In this document: positions 11,571 to 23,720 of the stretch, piece after piece
How positions within the stretch are numbered: the first letter of the stretch is position 1
How the letters are laid out: each line of letters begins with the position of its first letter
Source of the DNA: Saururus chinensis
Taxonomy: Eukaryota > Streptophyta > Magnoliopsida > Piperales > Saururaceae
DNA length: 64,000 bases
Assembly (NCBI GenBank): GCA_035235625.1
Contig: CP141145.1
Span: 2,914,001-2,978,000, forward strand
Direction: 5' to 3'
Notes under the pieces: model-generated
Seen by the model: only the letters and a program-made list of their open reading frames with translations
What the model was told of the DNA's origin: nothing
Databases searched by the model: none
Position numbers and translations under genes: made by a program

Positions 11571-13500
11571 TGTGACAGCCCGTATTTTTCAAAGAAGGTA
11601 ATATTTTATTTTCAAATTTTCATTTCTACTCGAAACTATTCTATGTGGCAGTGCTCAGAATTTGTGAACAATAATTTTAACTATTAGTGGAATCAACATA
11701 TCGATGGTCACATCCATGAATTGTAGCTTGCAATTATTTCATAAATTTGTAGGAAGATTTTCTATTTCAAACTCTAGGAACATAGACACCATATTTCAAA
11801 GGGAGGAAATCATAAGATTTCAGGTTTTGGGGATGTCTGTGTGGAGTTCAAGCATGAGTGGGGCATTCAAAAGCAAAGCAGTAGGAGGACTTGTGCCAGG
11901 AGGAGAGTTTAGTCCGGATTTGAGGTCAGATTGCACCCTTTTATGTTGTTTATCATTTGAGTTACATGTTACTTGTTCTTCATTGATTTTTTGAAAAGTT
12001 TGAACAAATGCATGTTAGTTTTCTGTGAGGATTTTACCGTATGTAGTGCAATAATGGTTATTTCACTTTATGCAGATTTCACAACCCATATTTTGAGAAA
12101 AAACTATAACTAACTTGATCTTTGTGAAGCTTTTACCTTTTTTTGTTAGAAGAAAATATTCTAAGAACCAGTGTGGGGTTTGTTTATTTTTCTTCCCAAC
12201 TATTAACAGGACTAATAACACATTGGTGATCATGTCAATGATGGGAGCAAGATGAACAATACTGGCACTTTTGTGCCGAGCCATATTAGTTTTTAACATG
12301 TTGCTAGCAGTGTGATCAACATGTCGGTGTGGCATTGGTGAGGTGGATTCTCACAACCAACCTACTATTGATAAGGGTTCATTGCATCAATGTGACGTCT
12401 ATGGCTATCAATGCCCTAGCCAACATGTTAGTGCAGTCACTAATGGTAAATCAAGGGTTGTGATTTTAAGTATGATTTATGATAATATTTATGTTATTTA
12501 TAAGTAATACAATAACATGATTTTCCTTGCATTTGCATGCATGAATGGATGATGTTATGCACATTATATCAGCATAAGTATGCCCTAGGCATATACAAAT
12601 CCTTGTAATAGATAGTCACCCATTGAGTTTGTATTTCAGCATTCAAGGACAAAATTTCCTAGTCATTTTATCTACATAGAAAAAAGGGTATGGTATAAAA
12701 AAGATCACAGTTTTCTAGTTCTATAAAAGTCGGATTATGGGAACAATCAATCCCTCTGCCTAAGAGTTTTGTTCAAACATATCATAGTATAAAAAGATTA
12801 ATAATCTAATGTAGCAAATGGAGCTCAGTATAAAAGGTTTTGATGATCTTCAAAATCTATATCTCGACTATTTGGGTCCATGAGCCCTTGTGGGCCTTTG
12901 CTTCCTGGCACAAATGGAGCTCGGTGTGGCTTCAAGAAAAGGATGAAGCCGAGTTTGTAGTACTTTATTATCTAGTGAGGGTAGTTGGACTCCTAGATGT
13001 AGTAATAGTATCAATTTGGAGAACCTTTTTATATTTAGTTTTTTTTCTTTTAAATATGATGTTGACTTTGAAGGTATGTGTCACTTGGTTTAATCTTTAT
13101 TAGATTATTTTGTTAAACATTTTGTTTTCATTTTACAATCCCACTAAGTATTACTGTACACTTATCAACCTTGTTAGTGCAGATTTTCCAAGAGCAAGCA
13201 TTTATTCTTTGAGTTTTTTGGCAAGCCAAAATGCCGAGTCTTCTTCTTGTAGCTTCAAATTATTTCACTTCCTTAGGTTTGTTTTTATGGCATGTGAGGG
13301 TGTCATTTATTGTTGATTTTAATTAGAGTGTTATTTGATAACAAGTGCTCAACAGTAAATCCTAACATTATTTAAATGAAACTTATATATTTTAATGATG
13401 CACTTATGATATTTATCATTAATCATGGTTTGCAAAAATGAGAGTGTCATGTCACAAATCTCACTTGATTTTTTCTACATTTTAGGAAAAATGATTGTTT
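11571..13500 (+). mobile_element. LTR-like sequence, start TGTGACAGCCCG
   Basis: TGTGACAGCCCGTATTTTTC at 11571 resembles the 5' end of plant gypsy-type LTRs (TG start, GACAGCCCG). The same terminus occurs in the right arm, ending at 52551 on the opposite strand. The inverted duplication stops inside this LTR at 11893. The other end of the LTR is not identified, so the right limit is approximate. Confidence 0.4.
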
Positions 13501-13506
13501 TTCTAC

Positions 13507-13734
13507 ATCACAAGGTTTTGTGACATGTTTTTTTTTTTAAAAATCTAAAAGTGCAAGCGTAAACTTGGGAGCATGACAAATAGGTATAAGATAACTTGCA
13601 TGCCACTTGGTTGCTTGTCCATCACAAGGTTTTGTGACATGTTTTTCTAAAAAAAATTCTAAAAAGTGCAAGCGTAAACTTGGGAGCATGACAAATAGGT
13701 ATTAGATAACTTGCATGCCACTTGGTTGCTTGTC
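13507..13734. repeat. Tandem duplication, 114 bp period, two copies
   Basis: Two head-to-tail copies start at 13507 and 13621, each beginning atcacaaggttttgtgacatg and ending at ttggttgcttgtc, with few differences apart from the length of a T/A run. A fragment of a third copy (atcataaatg) follows. Confidence 0.92.
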
Positions 13735-13839
13735 TATCATAAATGTTTTGATTAGTGGTACCAGTAATTGGTAGGGACCATATGAGTAAACTGTTTGTTT
13801 GCCTGTTTTGTTGTGGGCTTGTAGATCCAAATGGTCAGA

Positions 13840-14290
13840 ATGCTAGATAAGGTGCATGAAGTGGATAAACTCTTTGCCACCAATGTGGCTAGAATCATGT
13901 GACAAGGTGAGGAGAACCTCGGAAAGTACAATGAGCTCCTCTAGTTATTATTAACGTATATCTAGAAGAGGATCCAAAGGAGGATCTAGAAGAGGATCCA
14001 AAGGATAACTCATTAAAAGAAGATCCTAAGGAAGACCTTGAGGAGTATTAGATGGAGGAGGAAGAGATCCTGCCAGCTGAAGAGGATGTGTTACACATGG
14101 ATTGGAAAATACCAAGGAATGAAGGCAATTAAGATTATAGTTCCTATAGTTAGTAGTCTGGCGACTTTAGTGGGTTTGGTGAGTTTGTGCTTCTAATTAA
14201 TGTTTTGGATAGTGAGGAGCCCGAGTCATAGTAGGACTTCAAGTCGGGACCACCTGTAAATTTTTGGACTTCTAGTGTTGATAATGAGGC
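13840..14290 (+). mobile_element. Acidic coding-like relic, probably gypsy
   Basis: A stretch with repeated GAAGATCC/GAGGATCC units reads as short runs of E, D, P and K. Its position between LTR-like and gypsy sequence suggests a retroelement part, but there is no diagnostic domain. It is broken. Confidence 0.25.
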
Positions 14291-14295
14291 TTCAT

Positions 14296-14727
14296 CTAGA
14301 ATGCACGATTAGGTGGGTAAACCTTTTTCTCTCTTTTATTTATCCTATTTTCTTCCTTTGGTTTCAAGTAAAGACTAATAGCTATACTTTTGAAAATAAT
14401 TCCTCCCAAGGGATGTCCACACGACCCTGGCCGCTCCATCGATAACCACCATCTCTTAGCCTCACCCTCGAATGTGAAGATTGCACTGAAGATCTTCTCC
14501 ATGTGGAGCCTCCTGTTATCTGCCTTTGAATCATCTAACCAACCCTAGAAGCTAGGAGGGTTAAGCTTCTTGAATCCCTTGAGTGAGAGAGACTCAGACC
14601 CGCTACCACCAGCATGCTTAGCCTGAACGACCTGTGTTAACCACTTGAGGGCAGTCAAATCATCGTCAAACCTATGGTCTCTGGCATCGAGATGGTTATC
14701 ACTGCCTTCATGATTAGAGCGAGCCAT
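14296..14727 (-). mobile_element. Ty3/gypsy gag relic
   Basis: Two open stretches on the minus strand resemble plant gypsy gag: an N-terminal piece with DLTALKWLTQVVQ and a downstream piece with FEGEAKRWW, the conserved gag motif before the nucleocapsid. It is fragmentary. It lies downstream, on this strand, of an LTR fragment (about 14950-15161), so it may belong to a second element joined to the integrase-bearing one. Confidence 0.7.
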
Positions 14728-14949
14728 CTACACAACAACTAGACATTAATCGTACATCCTAATAACTCAAACAACACAACACACCCAAGTAAAATAAACA
14801 ACACAATCAAGCAACCAAGCATTTAGGACAAACAACTAATGGAACACATTGCTAGTCAAGTCTAGACCTTGATCACCTCACAACTTATTAACCCTTAAGA
14901 CTCATCATATAACCTTATTTACTGATGGACAAAGAGGTGCTCCAATACT

Positions 14950-15161
14950 AAAAACTTTAAGACCTTAGAGAAAATTCCAGAAAATTCTATATGACTTAAA
15001 TTAACTTGAAAACCTAAAATGTGAAGAAAATTTTGGTTAAAACCTTTGTTAACTAGTTTAATTTCGAAAATAGTCAAAACTAATTAGAATTGACATTAAA
15101 CCACACTATAGTAATTAAATAGAATAAAATAAATTGGTTCAAGTTTAGGTATCTTACATGC
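14950..15161 (-). mobile_element. Gypsy LTR fragment
   Basis: This segment is similar to the LTR terminus at about 19760-19962; both end on the plus strand at atcttaca, that is, start TGTAAGAT on the minus strand. It marks the LTR next to the integrase region at 15180-16160. Confidence 0.65.
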
Positions 15162-15179
15162 TTCCCCTCTTAAATAGAA

Positions 15180-16160
15180 TAAAATAAAGGTTGGCATCAA
15201 ATAGATTGCGATATTTCTCTCTGATCTCAGCTTCTCTCTCCCATGTGGCCTCCTTAACCTCGTGATTATGCGATAACACTTTCACTAGTGGGATCACCTT
15301 TTGCCAAAGAATCTTCTTCTTCTAGTCTAGGATTTGAACAAGTGTCTCTACATAGGAAAGATCCTCTTGTAGCTCCAATGGCTTGAAGTCCAATACGTGC
15401 ATCAGGTCTTGCTCATACTTCTGAAGCAGTGATACATGAAACACGTTACGGATGTTAGCAAGCCGAGGTGGCAAAGTTACACGGTAGGCCATAGCCCTAA
15501 CACACTCCAAGACCTCAAACAGTTCGATAAACCTAGGAGACAACTTGCCCCATTGGCCAAACTGAACTACACCTCAGGATGAAGAGATCTTGAGAAAGAC
15601 ATGATCACCAACATTAAACGCCAACCTCGCCGCCATCTATTAGCATAGCGCTTTTACCGACTCTATGCCATTTGCAACCTCTCCCGAATAAGTCGAATCT
15701 TCTCCACTGATTTTTGCACCATATCAAGACCGGTAAGAAGATGTTCTCTAACCTCACTCCAACAAAGGGGAGATCAACACAGATGCTCATAGAGTGCTTC
15801 AAATGGTGTCATCTTAATGCTCGCCAAATAATTATTATTATAAGCAAACTCTACCAAAGGTAGGTGCTGCTCCCAACTTCCTTTCTACTCAAGTATACAC
15901 GCCCGAAGCATATCCTTAAGTGTTTAGATAGCCCTCTATGATTGCCCATCGGTCTAAGGATGGTATGCTGAGCTAAGATGTAATGATGTAACGATGTACC
16001 CAAGGCACTCTTAAAACTCTGCCAAAATCGAGAAGTGAAGCGAGGATCACAGTCAGAAACAAGACACCGGAATACCATGCAACTGTACAACCTCCTTCAT
16101 ATACAAGGCAACTAGCATATTAAGTGAAGTAGTCAGCTCAACATCAACTTAGATTGACTC
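15180..16160 (-). mobile_element. Ty3/gypsy integrase and C-terminal region relic
   Basis: The minus strand carries integrase pieces (SDCDPRFTSRFWQS, then MSPRFIELFEVLE and NVFHVSLLQKY followed by HVLDF), the order and wording of the integrase C-terminus in chromovirus-type gypsy elements (Tekay/Del lineage). It is a fossil with several breaks. Confidence 0.85.
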
Positions 16161-16961
16161 AACCCGGGGACTATCCATGTTCCACACAGGAATTTAAATC
16201 GAACTTATCTCCTTACAAACCATCCAATTTTCGATAAGCCCACGATCGATTAATTCGGTACGCAATCTCACATCATTGCATCCAATCAATCAAATACTGC
16301 TATTATCGACAAAGTCTCAATCGGAAATCCATTTCATGATGCATTCAACATTGTACATACTGGGTAAAGCATACATGAAACCTAATTCATGACACGTGCT
16401 CCCATCAGCCCCTCATGCATCATTTATAATCATCATACCAAGCATCATCATAATCATCCCCACATGTGTGTGTACATGGTAGAAACATTTAATTCTAAGC
16501 ATATGGACATGCCTTATAAATAACTCATCATCACACCACATATATACTCTTTAACATCTAGTCATGGTTCCTTACTGAAATCATGAGTGAAAAACCATCG
16601 AAAATGTAATGACCCATTTTCTGGTTATGCTTAACCCAGGGGCTTAAGGGTAGTTTAGTAATTTGAGTCAGTGTTCGGGGGTTTCATTAGGTGAAATCCC
16701 CGTATCCGAGTAGAGCTCGGAGTAACGAGTGTAACAAATCAAAGAACGTGGGAACGGAGGTCAGGAGTAAAAGCTACTACCCCGGGAAGCAAGCCATATG
16801 GGCGGGACCTACATAAAAAGTACAGGATAACCTACCCATGTGTGGTCTAATTTCGAAGGGTTCGTCGACACGAGCCATTGGTAACAAGAACGTGTGATTC
16901 CAATGTCAAGGTTGGAAGTTATTGCATTTTGAGGTCAGGATATTATTTGAATCAAATAATA

Positions 16962-17108
16962 TAATTCTGGATAGGATCAATGAAGCAGTGGATAAGACTG
17001 ACGATGAAGCGGATAGGATCGACAATGCAATGGATAAAATTGCTGATGCAAGCCGATAGGTTTGCTGACGAAGCAGATAAGATCGTTGACACAGTGGATA
17101 GGATTGAT
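16962..17108. repeat. 21 bp minisatellite inside the nested LTR
   Basis: About seven degenerate units of 21-22 bp follow one another, starting at 16962, 16982, 17003, 17024, 17045, 17067 and 17088. The shared pattern is ga-gaagc-g-gataggat-gac. Confidence 0.85.
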
Positions 17109-17882
17109 GCATATCAATCCTATGTGCCACATGTCAGCTTCACGTCTATCTAGTTTTTCTATACATATCGTCCAGAGCATTTAGTTTGAGGAGGGGGGGA
17201 ATCCTCTCCCACATTTCTGTGTTCTCTCCAATATTCAAAAACTTATGTTCTTCGTTTCTCACTCATTTTAAGTCTGATTCGAGCCATTCTTGAGGCGTTC
17301 CTAGCTAATTAGAGGGTGATCTACGTAATGACATCGTCCATCCCTCAAGTTGGAGTCCTTAGAAGGGGAAATGACCTGGGGCGAGTGGAGGCTCTATCTA
17401 CCACCCTCCTGCTCCGAAGAGAGAGTAGCGGCCCGGAGAGAAAGGGGGACACCATCCTCCATCACGGGCAGCATCGTGGGTCATCCCTTGAAGTAGGGAA
17501 GGATCCACCCTTCACCGAAGGGCCACGCAGTGTGACAAACATCCTGGGGAAAGTGACATTTTGTTTGTCGCTTATGGGCATAGAAAATGAGAAGTCTCCA
17601 AGAAAGGGGACAGTTGGTCAGTCGTCTTTTGGCGCAAGGCAAGGAACATGCGGAGGTTAGAGGAGGCTCTATTCGCTGTCTCTAGATCTGAAGGGGAGGA
17701 TGCCTAGAAATGAGTACCCCAAATACCGCTACCTCGCAAGACATTAGGGGAGTAAGCGTTTCTAACCTCCTATTTTAATTATAGAATGCATGTGCTAGAT
17801 AGGGTATACGCTATGCCTTGATATGCTATGATCCTTTATATTATGATATGATATGCTATGCTTATATGCCATGATGTGTGCT

Positions 17883-18084
17883 ATCTCACTCTAGGTTAGA
17901 GAGAGATGTGTTGTGTGTGTGTTCGGTCTCGGCTAAGTGATAGAGCGAGACGTGTGATGCATGTGATCTCGGCTCAGTGATGGAGCGAGACATGTGAATG
18001 TGATGGATTTTCTCTAGGGTAGAGTGAGGCATGTTGTGGTGGTTGTGTGGTGCTTGTCTCTATGATAAAGCGAGATATGTGTTG
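17883..18084. repeat. About 40 bp degenerate tandem repeat in the nested LTR
   Basis: Four to five units contain tctcggct-agtgatagagcgagac and a gtgtg-rich tail. The units differ from one another by substitutions and small length changes. Confidence 0.75.
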
Positions 18085-20109
18085 TCGGTGTTTCACGGGT
18101 TTTCGTATAACCCCAATTAAATATTCGGGTATACATATGTGTTTTCGTATGGTTTGATGTATGTAGTAGCTAGTAGGCAGAACTACCTACGGATCCGATC
18201 GTATCAGAGTAACATCGAGGATGTTATCCGATATGTACTTAGGCAACCAACGGCATGACAATACCGGCCCGATCCAAATTAGTTATATAATTAGGCTTGT
18301 TTTGGCCTACGCGTAACGGAGCACTAAAGTTCCAAAGTACGTAGAGAAACAAGAAGACTCTCGCACTCAAAGTTTGCCGCTTCCGGTTCTGGGTTTGGTT
18401 TTTATCATTTTTGAACCCCCGGCCCCGGTCAGTTTCCCGGTCGGGGCATTACAAGAAACCATAAATCAAGTCAAGTGTAACCACATGCTAAACCTATACA
18501 AGCATATCCACACCACACTTAAATCTAGACATGGGACCATCATTCACCCATTATTTAATCACATTATATAAAGAAATTTTAGTTCATTTTCATGCTATAA
18601 TCTTGCTAGAATCATGCTTAAAACATAAGGAATCATTCAATTATAGATTTAAGATAAGCAATCCTAACATGGGTAGCTAACAATATGCAATTTCACATAT
18701 TACTTAAATATTCTTCATAATTTCCAAACATCAATAACATACCCTTCCTGTAGCTCATTCTTGCTTAAATTACTCAATATTAACATGAGAAATGATATTT
18801 AAGAGTAAAACATAAGAATAAGCAAAAGAAACAAAATGGCAAAAACTACAGTACTACCGTTTTATCGCTATAATGGCAGTTTTTGGTTCGTCTTCCCCAC
18901 TTCGAAATCAGAACTCCACATACACTTCATAATTCATCAAATCTCATCCCCAAGCTTTATAATAATCAAATCCATGCTTATAGAACACCAAATCTAGCCA
19001 TTACTAAACAAAAACCCTAAGAAATCTCATGAAAGATTACTCCTTTCTCAAATCACCGTTAAAGTTCATAATCATGGAACTCATTTCAAAACCCTATCAA
19101 AACTTAAATCCGAATCACAACAACATTTGAGACCAAAGCACTTACCTTCCAACAAGTTCTTGATTCGAAATTGCTCCTTAAACCCCTTCAAAACCTACCC
19201 AAAAATATAATTTTTATTAATACTTCTCAAATCCGATTTTAAAACATCTAAAACCTTCAAGAACAAGTGGGTCTAGACTTCAAGAGACCCAAAAACGAAA
19301 ATTCTAACATTAAGTTTAGAAATTAAAACCCATATAAGTAGTTTTTGAGTGAAAATCAAGAGTAATAAAAAATAAAAGAAGAGATTTTGAAAGATTTAAG
19401 CAAAACCCTAATAGATTTAATGAAATATTAAACAAAGCCATACCATAATCTCCTTCACTTTTACAAAAATAGGGATTAGGCTCCTAACTCCAGGTCACAG
19501 CCATTTTGCAATTAGGAAAGTGGCTGGGTTTTTTCTTATATAGTAAATGGTGGGGTAAGCCTAATAGGTTTGTGGGGTATAAATAAGATTTACTACTAAA
19601 ATAGATAAACTTCCTTATTTAATTCCAAATTGAAGTTTAAAAATTTTAAAATAATTATTTTTGGTCTTAGTCTAATGTTAGGGTCATTTAGGACTAATAA
19701 TTCCAAATTGACATGTGGGGCCCACAGTGAGTCCCGCCCCCTTATCTTTCGGGAAAAATAGCATAAATTTCAAAAATTTTAGAAAAACTCTAAATGACTT
19801 AAATTAACTAAAAAACCTGAAATGTGAAGCAATTTTTTGTTTAAACTTTTTTTAACTACTTTGATTTTAAAAATAGTCAAAATCGATCAGAATTGACATT
19901 AAACCACAAAACAGTAATTAGATAGAATAAAATAAATCGGTTTGAGTTTAAGAATCTTACAGTTTAAGGGCCTGCAGTAGCCAAGGCTGCCGTGGCTAGG
20001 GTCTCTATAGCCAAGGGTAGCCTTAGCCAAGGCTAGAGCGGCCCCCCCACCTTCAACAGGTTTGGTGACTGGGCGGTCAGCCGACGATAGACAAAAAACG
20101 AGCATCAAT

Positions 20110-20690
20110 TTACACCCTTCCTTTCTCTAAAATTCATATTCACAACCCAATCATTCTAAATCGCCATTAATGAAAATTGGGTTATTACTAAACTGACCTC
20201 GTCTCTGCCCATCTTCGAGCTTGCTCCTCTCCGTCTTTGTCGTTGACCGAATCAGCGATCCTCCTTTCTTTGTCTCCTACCTAAGGTGCCACAAAGTTCC
20301 CCCTCAGTGAGCTTAAATTTGCCCTTTTTATAAGCATGAGGATTAGGATTCCTAACGCCCTTAGAAGCTAGACTAAATAAGCTACTTAGACATATTTTTT
20401 TTTAATTTTTGTCACCATAATTAATAAGCCCATATAGTGACTTAAACAAGCAATTTATGCATCAAATTTGGGGCAACAGGCTTTGTGCACAATGTTCAAT
20501 TTTGAACGGTTGTGACTCCCTCATCTAAACTTTGATTTATGCATTCTTAGTGGCGTTTTGAAGCTCTTTTTATTTAATTTCTATCCATTTAGGTCTCAGC
20601 CACTAATTCCAACCAATGTTTAAGTTATTATCATGATAAGTTTAAGGGGTCCACACCTTAATTTCCACGTGGTCAACTTTGGGAATTTTA
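20110..20690 (-). mobile_element. LTR-like sequence with a TATA box
   Basis: On the minus strand a TATA-like ttataaaaagg occurs near 20320, and the composition resembles plant gypsy LTRs. No termini or target duplication can be fixed. It lies between the Tekay-like LTR end and a copia relic. Confidence 0.35.
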
Positions 20691-21310
20691 AAAATTCTTA
20701 GATGTTGCTTTAAGCCAATTACATCTTTGTCTTGAGGTTTATCAAGTAACTCTCATGTCTTGGTCTTCTCAATCATATTCATTTCATTATCCATTGCTTA
20801 TATCCAAACTTCTTCTCTTGAAGCATCTTCAAATTTTATCGGATCATAAGAAAAGAAATGCAATATCACATTCATCATAAGTTTCATGTAGTGGGTGTAC
20901 CTTTCTTGGAGGTGAATCACCATTTACATTATTTGGATTAATTGGCTATATGTTTGAATTTTGCCTTGACTCATGATGTGTATATAAGTTTCATGCTCTT
21001 GCGATTGTGAACTACTTGATATTTGATGACTTGATGAAGCCCTTTCTTTTTCATATTTTATATACACTTTTGTGAATCCACCATCATTTTTTTCATAGTT
21101 CTACGAGCCTTCTTCATCAAAGATTACATCTCTTGAAATCACCAATTCCTTTGTTTTAAACTTAAAAAGACTATAAGTCTTAGATTCTTAACTATATCCA
21201 ATGAAGATATATTTTTCTCCTTTATCATCAAATTTGTTTGTCTTTTGTGTAAAAATATGAGAATAAATAATGCATCCAAAAATTTTGAAGTAACTTACTT
21301 AAGGTTTTGT
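20690..21310 (-). mobile_element. Ty1/copia pol relic (after the integrase core)
   Basis: The minus strand reads FKIFGCIIYSHIF near its start and VISRDVIFDEEGS further on, the conserved stretch between the integrase core and reverse transcriptase of copia elements. It is broken and has no LTRs of its own in view. Confidence 0.8.
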
Positions 21311-21369
21311 CTTGTTTCATGTCTCACAGACTGCATGCCCAACCGGGTGCCATCATTGGGACTCACAGA

Positions 21370-21609
21370 CTACTCGCTAATGGCCACTCTGATGTCAGGG
21401 TTCTTGCTCATCTCATAGGTGCATGAGAGGCTAGCAGAACTGACACTGGCCACAACCATGCAGGTTTTGGCGTAGGCGACCATGTCCATCATGTAGCAAT
21501 GAGTCATCTCAAGAGAGATGATGAACTCCTTGATGGGGTCGAACTGGAAACACTGGATGTCATACTTAGGGTTGGCAGTGCACATAGAAACGAAGAGCTT
21601 GGCCGCTAA
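21370..21609 (-). CDS. Unrecognised open reading frame, GC-rich third positions
   Basis: An open frame on the minus strand ends at 21370. From the ATG at 21585 it encodes 71 residues, and the frame stays open further upstream (PLHTLAAKLFVS). It reads as a compact, cysteine- and methionine-containing protein piece (FQFDPIKEFIISLEMTH, CTYEMSKNPDIRVAISE). Codons are strongly C/G at third positions, unlike the AT-rich neighbourhood, and there are no introns. I cannot name the family. It could be a processed copy or exon of a host gene inserted next to the copia relic. No promoter or polyadenylation signal stands out. Confidence 0.35.
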   Translation of the reverse strand, partial: LAAKLFVSMCTANPKYDIQCFQFDPIKEFIISLEMTHCYMMDMVAYAKTCMVVASVSSASLSCTYEMSKNPDIRVAISE

Positions 21610-22896
21610 AGTGTGGAGAGGAGCATAGGGGGATAGAGGGTAGGGCAGAGGGAGCGGCCAAGGGGGGAAGCATTCGATGAGAATTTCAGAAAGAGAAGAT
21701 AAACCCTCAGAAGTAAATTCAATCCAGAAAGTCTATTTAATGCAAGCAAACAATTAGAGCCCCTTTGTTTTCTGTTAAGATTCCAACAATAGCCAGCTAA
21801 TCTGAAGAGGCGGGAGTTACAACTCCAGCCCTTAGAACTTAGGATCTAGAGTCCTGGTGCCAAGTAAATCCAAACCGAGATGAAATGCGACTAGAATAAT
21901 TATGTTTCTAGGTCCGGTTCAGCAATAACAACACGTTACCAAAAATTGGGTAATTATCTCATACTCAAAGGATTTCTCAAAAACTGAGATGACAAATTGT
22001 ACCTTAATATTGTGTTGTGCAATAGTATTTTTTTAATAATGTTGTGTTGCATCATCATGTGTTATTTTTCTGTTGTTGCAAAAAATAATATGTTATTTTT
22101 AGTTTATTTTGTCTCTATTTGGTGAGCTTAGTAGAGAAATTATGTGGTTTGGTTAAATACTATTATTATTTATTGGCATTAGGTGTTGGCCTTCATATGA
22201 CCATCTTCCTAATAGATTACTTTTAAGAAATAAAATTCGTAACAAACTAGCTAATCCCCTTTCCTTTGTGTGTGAAGACACTTATGGCATTTCGTTTACT
22301 TTAGGCTTAATGCACTCTTTAAAGTCCACAAGCCAACATAACCCTCTTATTCTCTCACCCTAAAATCTAAATAGCATGTATCTACTTTTTGAAGCTATAA
22401 TATGCAATATAATTTCTGTTGCCTTTAGTTAAGGTTTTTTATTTTGTTGTTGGTCAATTTTCTTTAGTATCTCTCCCAAGCATACGAAACTTTCCTAGCT
22501 TCCAACAAACGTTTGTCCTAATTGCTTATTTAGTTATAGTTCTTCTAATTAATTCTTTACTAAATAAATAAAGTTTAATATAAGAATACATCTACCCTCT
22601 CTCCCCAACAAACAATGTATTCATTCCACTAAAATTTAAATATTTTAATTATTTTTTTCTATGTGTCCAGCCAATATTAATTTGGTAGTGACCAGCATAC
22701 GCGAACAAAAAGGAAAAGAAGAAAATGAAGATGAAGCAATGAGGAGGTGGAGGAAAAGAAAAAATCAAAGATGAGGAGAAAGAGACAGGAGGCATTGGGA
22801 GGCATTGTGTTGTGCAACATAGGTGTGATAGAAGTAGGTTCGGTACATACATGACATATATTCAAGTAGATGGGAGAGACTTTTTAATATTTACTT
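21610..22896. other. Intergenic DNA without a recognisable feature
   Basis: Mixed AT-rich sequence. The minus-strand pyrimidine-rich stretch near 22690-22800 gives open frames rich in S, F and P that are products of composition, not genes. Confidence 0.4.
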
Positions 22897-23030
22897 AGGG
22901 GAGGTGAATAATAGGGGAAGTGAGACATTATTAGGGTGGCAAGTGCTTTTAACATAAAAACTAGGGAAGTAAATATTAGGGGAAGCAAGAGATTGTTGGG
23001 TGGCAATAGAAGTGCTCTTAATATACAAAC
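22897..23030. repeat. Diverged tandem duplication, about 66 bp period
   Basis: Copies starting at 22897 and 22963 share ggggaag-gagaca/gagatt, a ggtggcaa block and aagtgct-ttaa-ata. They differ by several substitutions and a short insertion. Confidence 0.7.
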
Positions 23031-23299
23031 AAAGTAATCGGGTAAGACGGTAAGCATGTTTGCGAACCTCACCTGGGCAAGGTGTGCATTAGCAAGTATG
23101 TTGACCCATTACCAAAATTCTTTTCTACTAGTCAATTTTGGGAGATCAATAGTGATGGTTACGTAGCAATCTCTATTGATAAGGTTTCTAACACATGCAG
23201 TATATTTGGTCATCGCAGAAAATTTATCTTCAACATCCATTAGAATCAGCTATTGCTAATAATACATAATCCGTGATGGCCTACTAAGGCCTTCGCTGA

Positions 23300-23720
23300 T
23301 GATCCCCTCCCATAACTCCCCACTCCCTCACTTTTCCCCCATTTTTCCCCCCACAATTTCGCTCTCACTGTTCCCACTTGCCTTTTCCCTACCCTCCCAC
23401 TTCCTCACTCTTTCCCCCCACCTCTTCCCCCACTCTTCGGTCTCCATTCGCCCTTTAATTTTCCCCTCTTCTAGCTAAAGGCTGATGAAAAATTGAACCC
23501 ATTGGTCGGGATACACAATGGCTTGAAGGCGCCTTTTCACGCAGGTCAGTGGGTTTGGGGAGGATGGGAGACGTGGAATTGGACGAATTAGCATTGTATG
23601 TGTTGGGTCGAGGCTTGTTCCTTCTGGGTTCGTAAAGACCAACGGTGCATGTTCTTTCTCTTCCCCCCTTTTTGTTTAGGAATCTGCTTTGATTTTCATT
23701 TATAATAGTCATTTTGCAAT
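23300..23720 (+). promoter_or_regulatory. C/T-rich leader-like segment
   Basis: From 23300 to 23470 the plus strand is almost pure C and T with short breaks, like the pyrimidine patches and leaders of plant genes. GC-richer sequence follows to about 23660, then T-rich intron-like DNA. No protein can be recognised downstream, so this may be the 5' end of a lost gene. Confidence 0.25.

Larger units (their letters stand above)
4959..11893. repeat. Left arm of a large inverted duplication
   Basis: The segment recurs in reverse complement at 52230-59058. Both copies carry the same order of content: RPC4 exons, an orphan 66 nt exon, a simple repeat, a copia gag-region relic and an LTR-like end. 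Similarity begins at aatttttatttattattg (4959) and ends at gtaggaggacttg (11893). In one stretch of about 195 bases around 11567-11760 that I aligned by eye I counted about 8 differences. Indels occur along the arms. Confidence 0.92.
16605..18453 (+). mobile_element. 1.85 kb LTR nested in another LTR
   Basis: The element begins TGTAATGACCC and ends cggggcattaca, so TGTAAT and ATTACA are perfect inverted termini, and the interior is GC-richer than the host LTR. No internal retroelement genes are present, so it is a solo LTR. The flanks share gaaa (gaaaa before, agaaa after), but there is no exact 5 bp target duplication. Sequence similar to its last 170 bp occurs inverted at 32755-32945. Confidence 0.75.
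16240..19962 (-). mobile_element. Tekay/Del-like LTR, split by a nested LTR
   Basis: AT-rich sequence on both sides of the insertion at 16605-18453 has the character of a long chromovirus LTR. Its terminus at 19962 (TGTAAGAT on the minus strand) matches the fragment at 15161. Without the insertion the LTR would be about 1.9 kb. Its inner limit near 16240 is approximate. It is old and has lost most of its element. Confidence 0.55.

Noticed and set aside
17316-17660. Plus-strand frame of 114 codons
   Set aside because: It lies within the nested LTR, in its GC-rich part, and has no recognisable domain.
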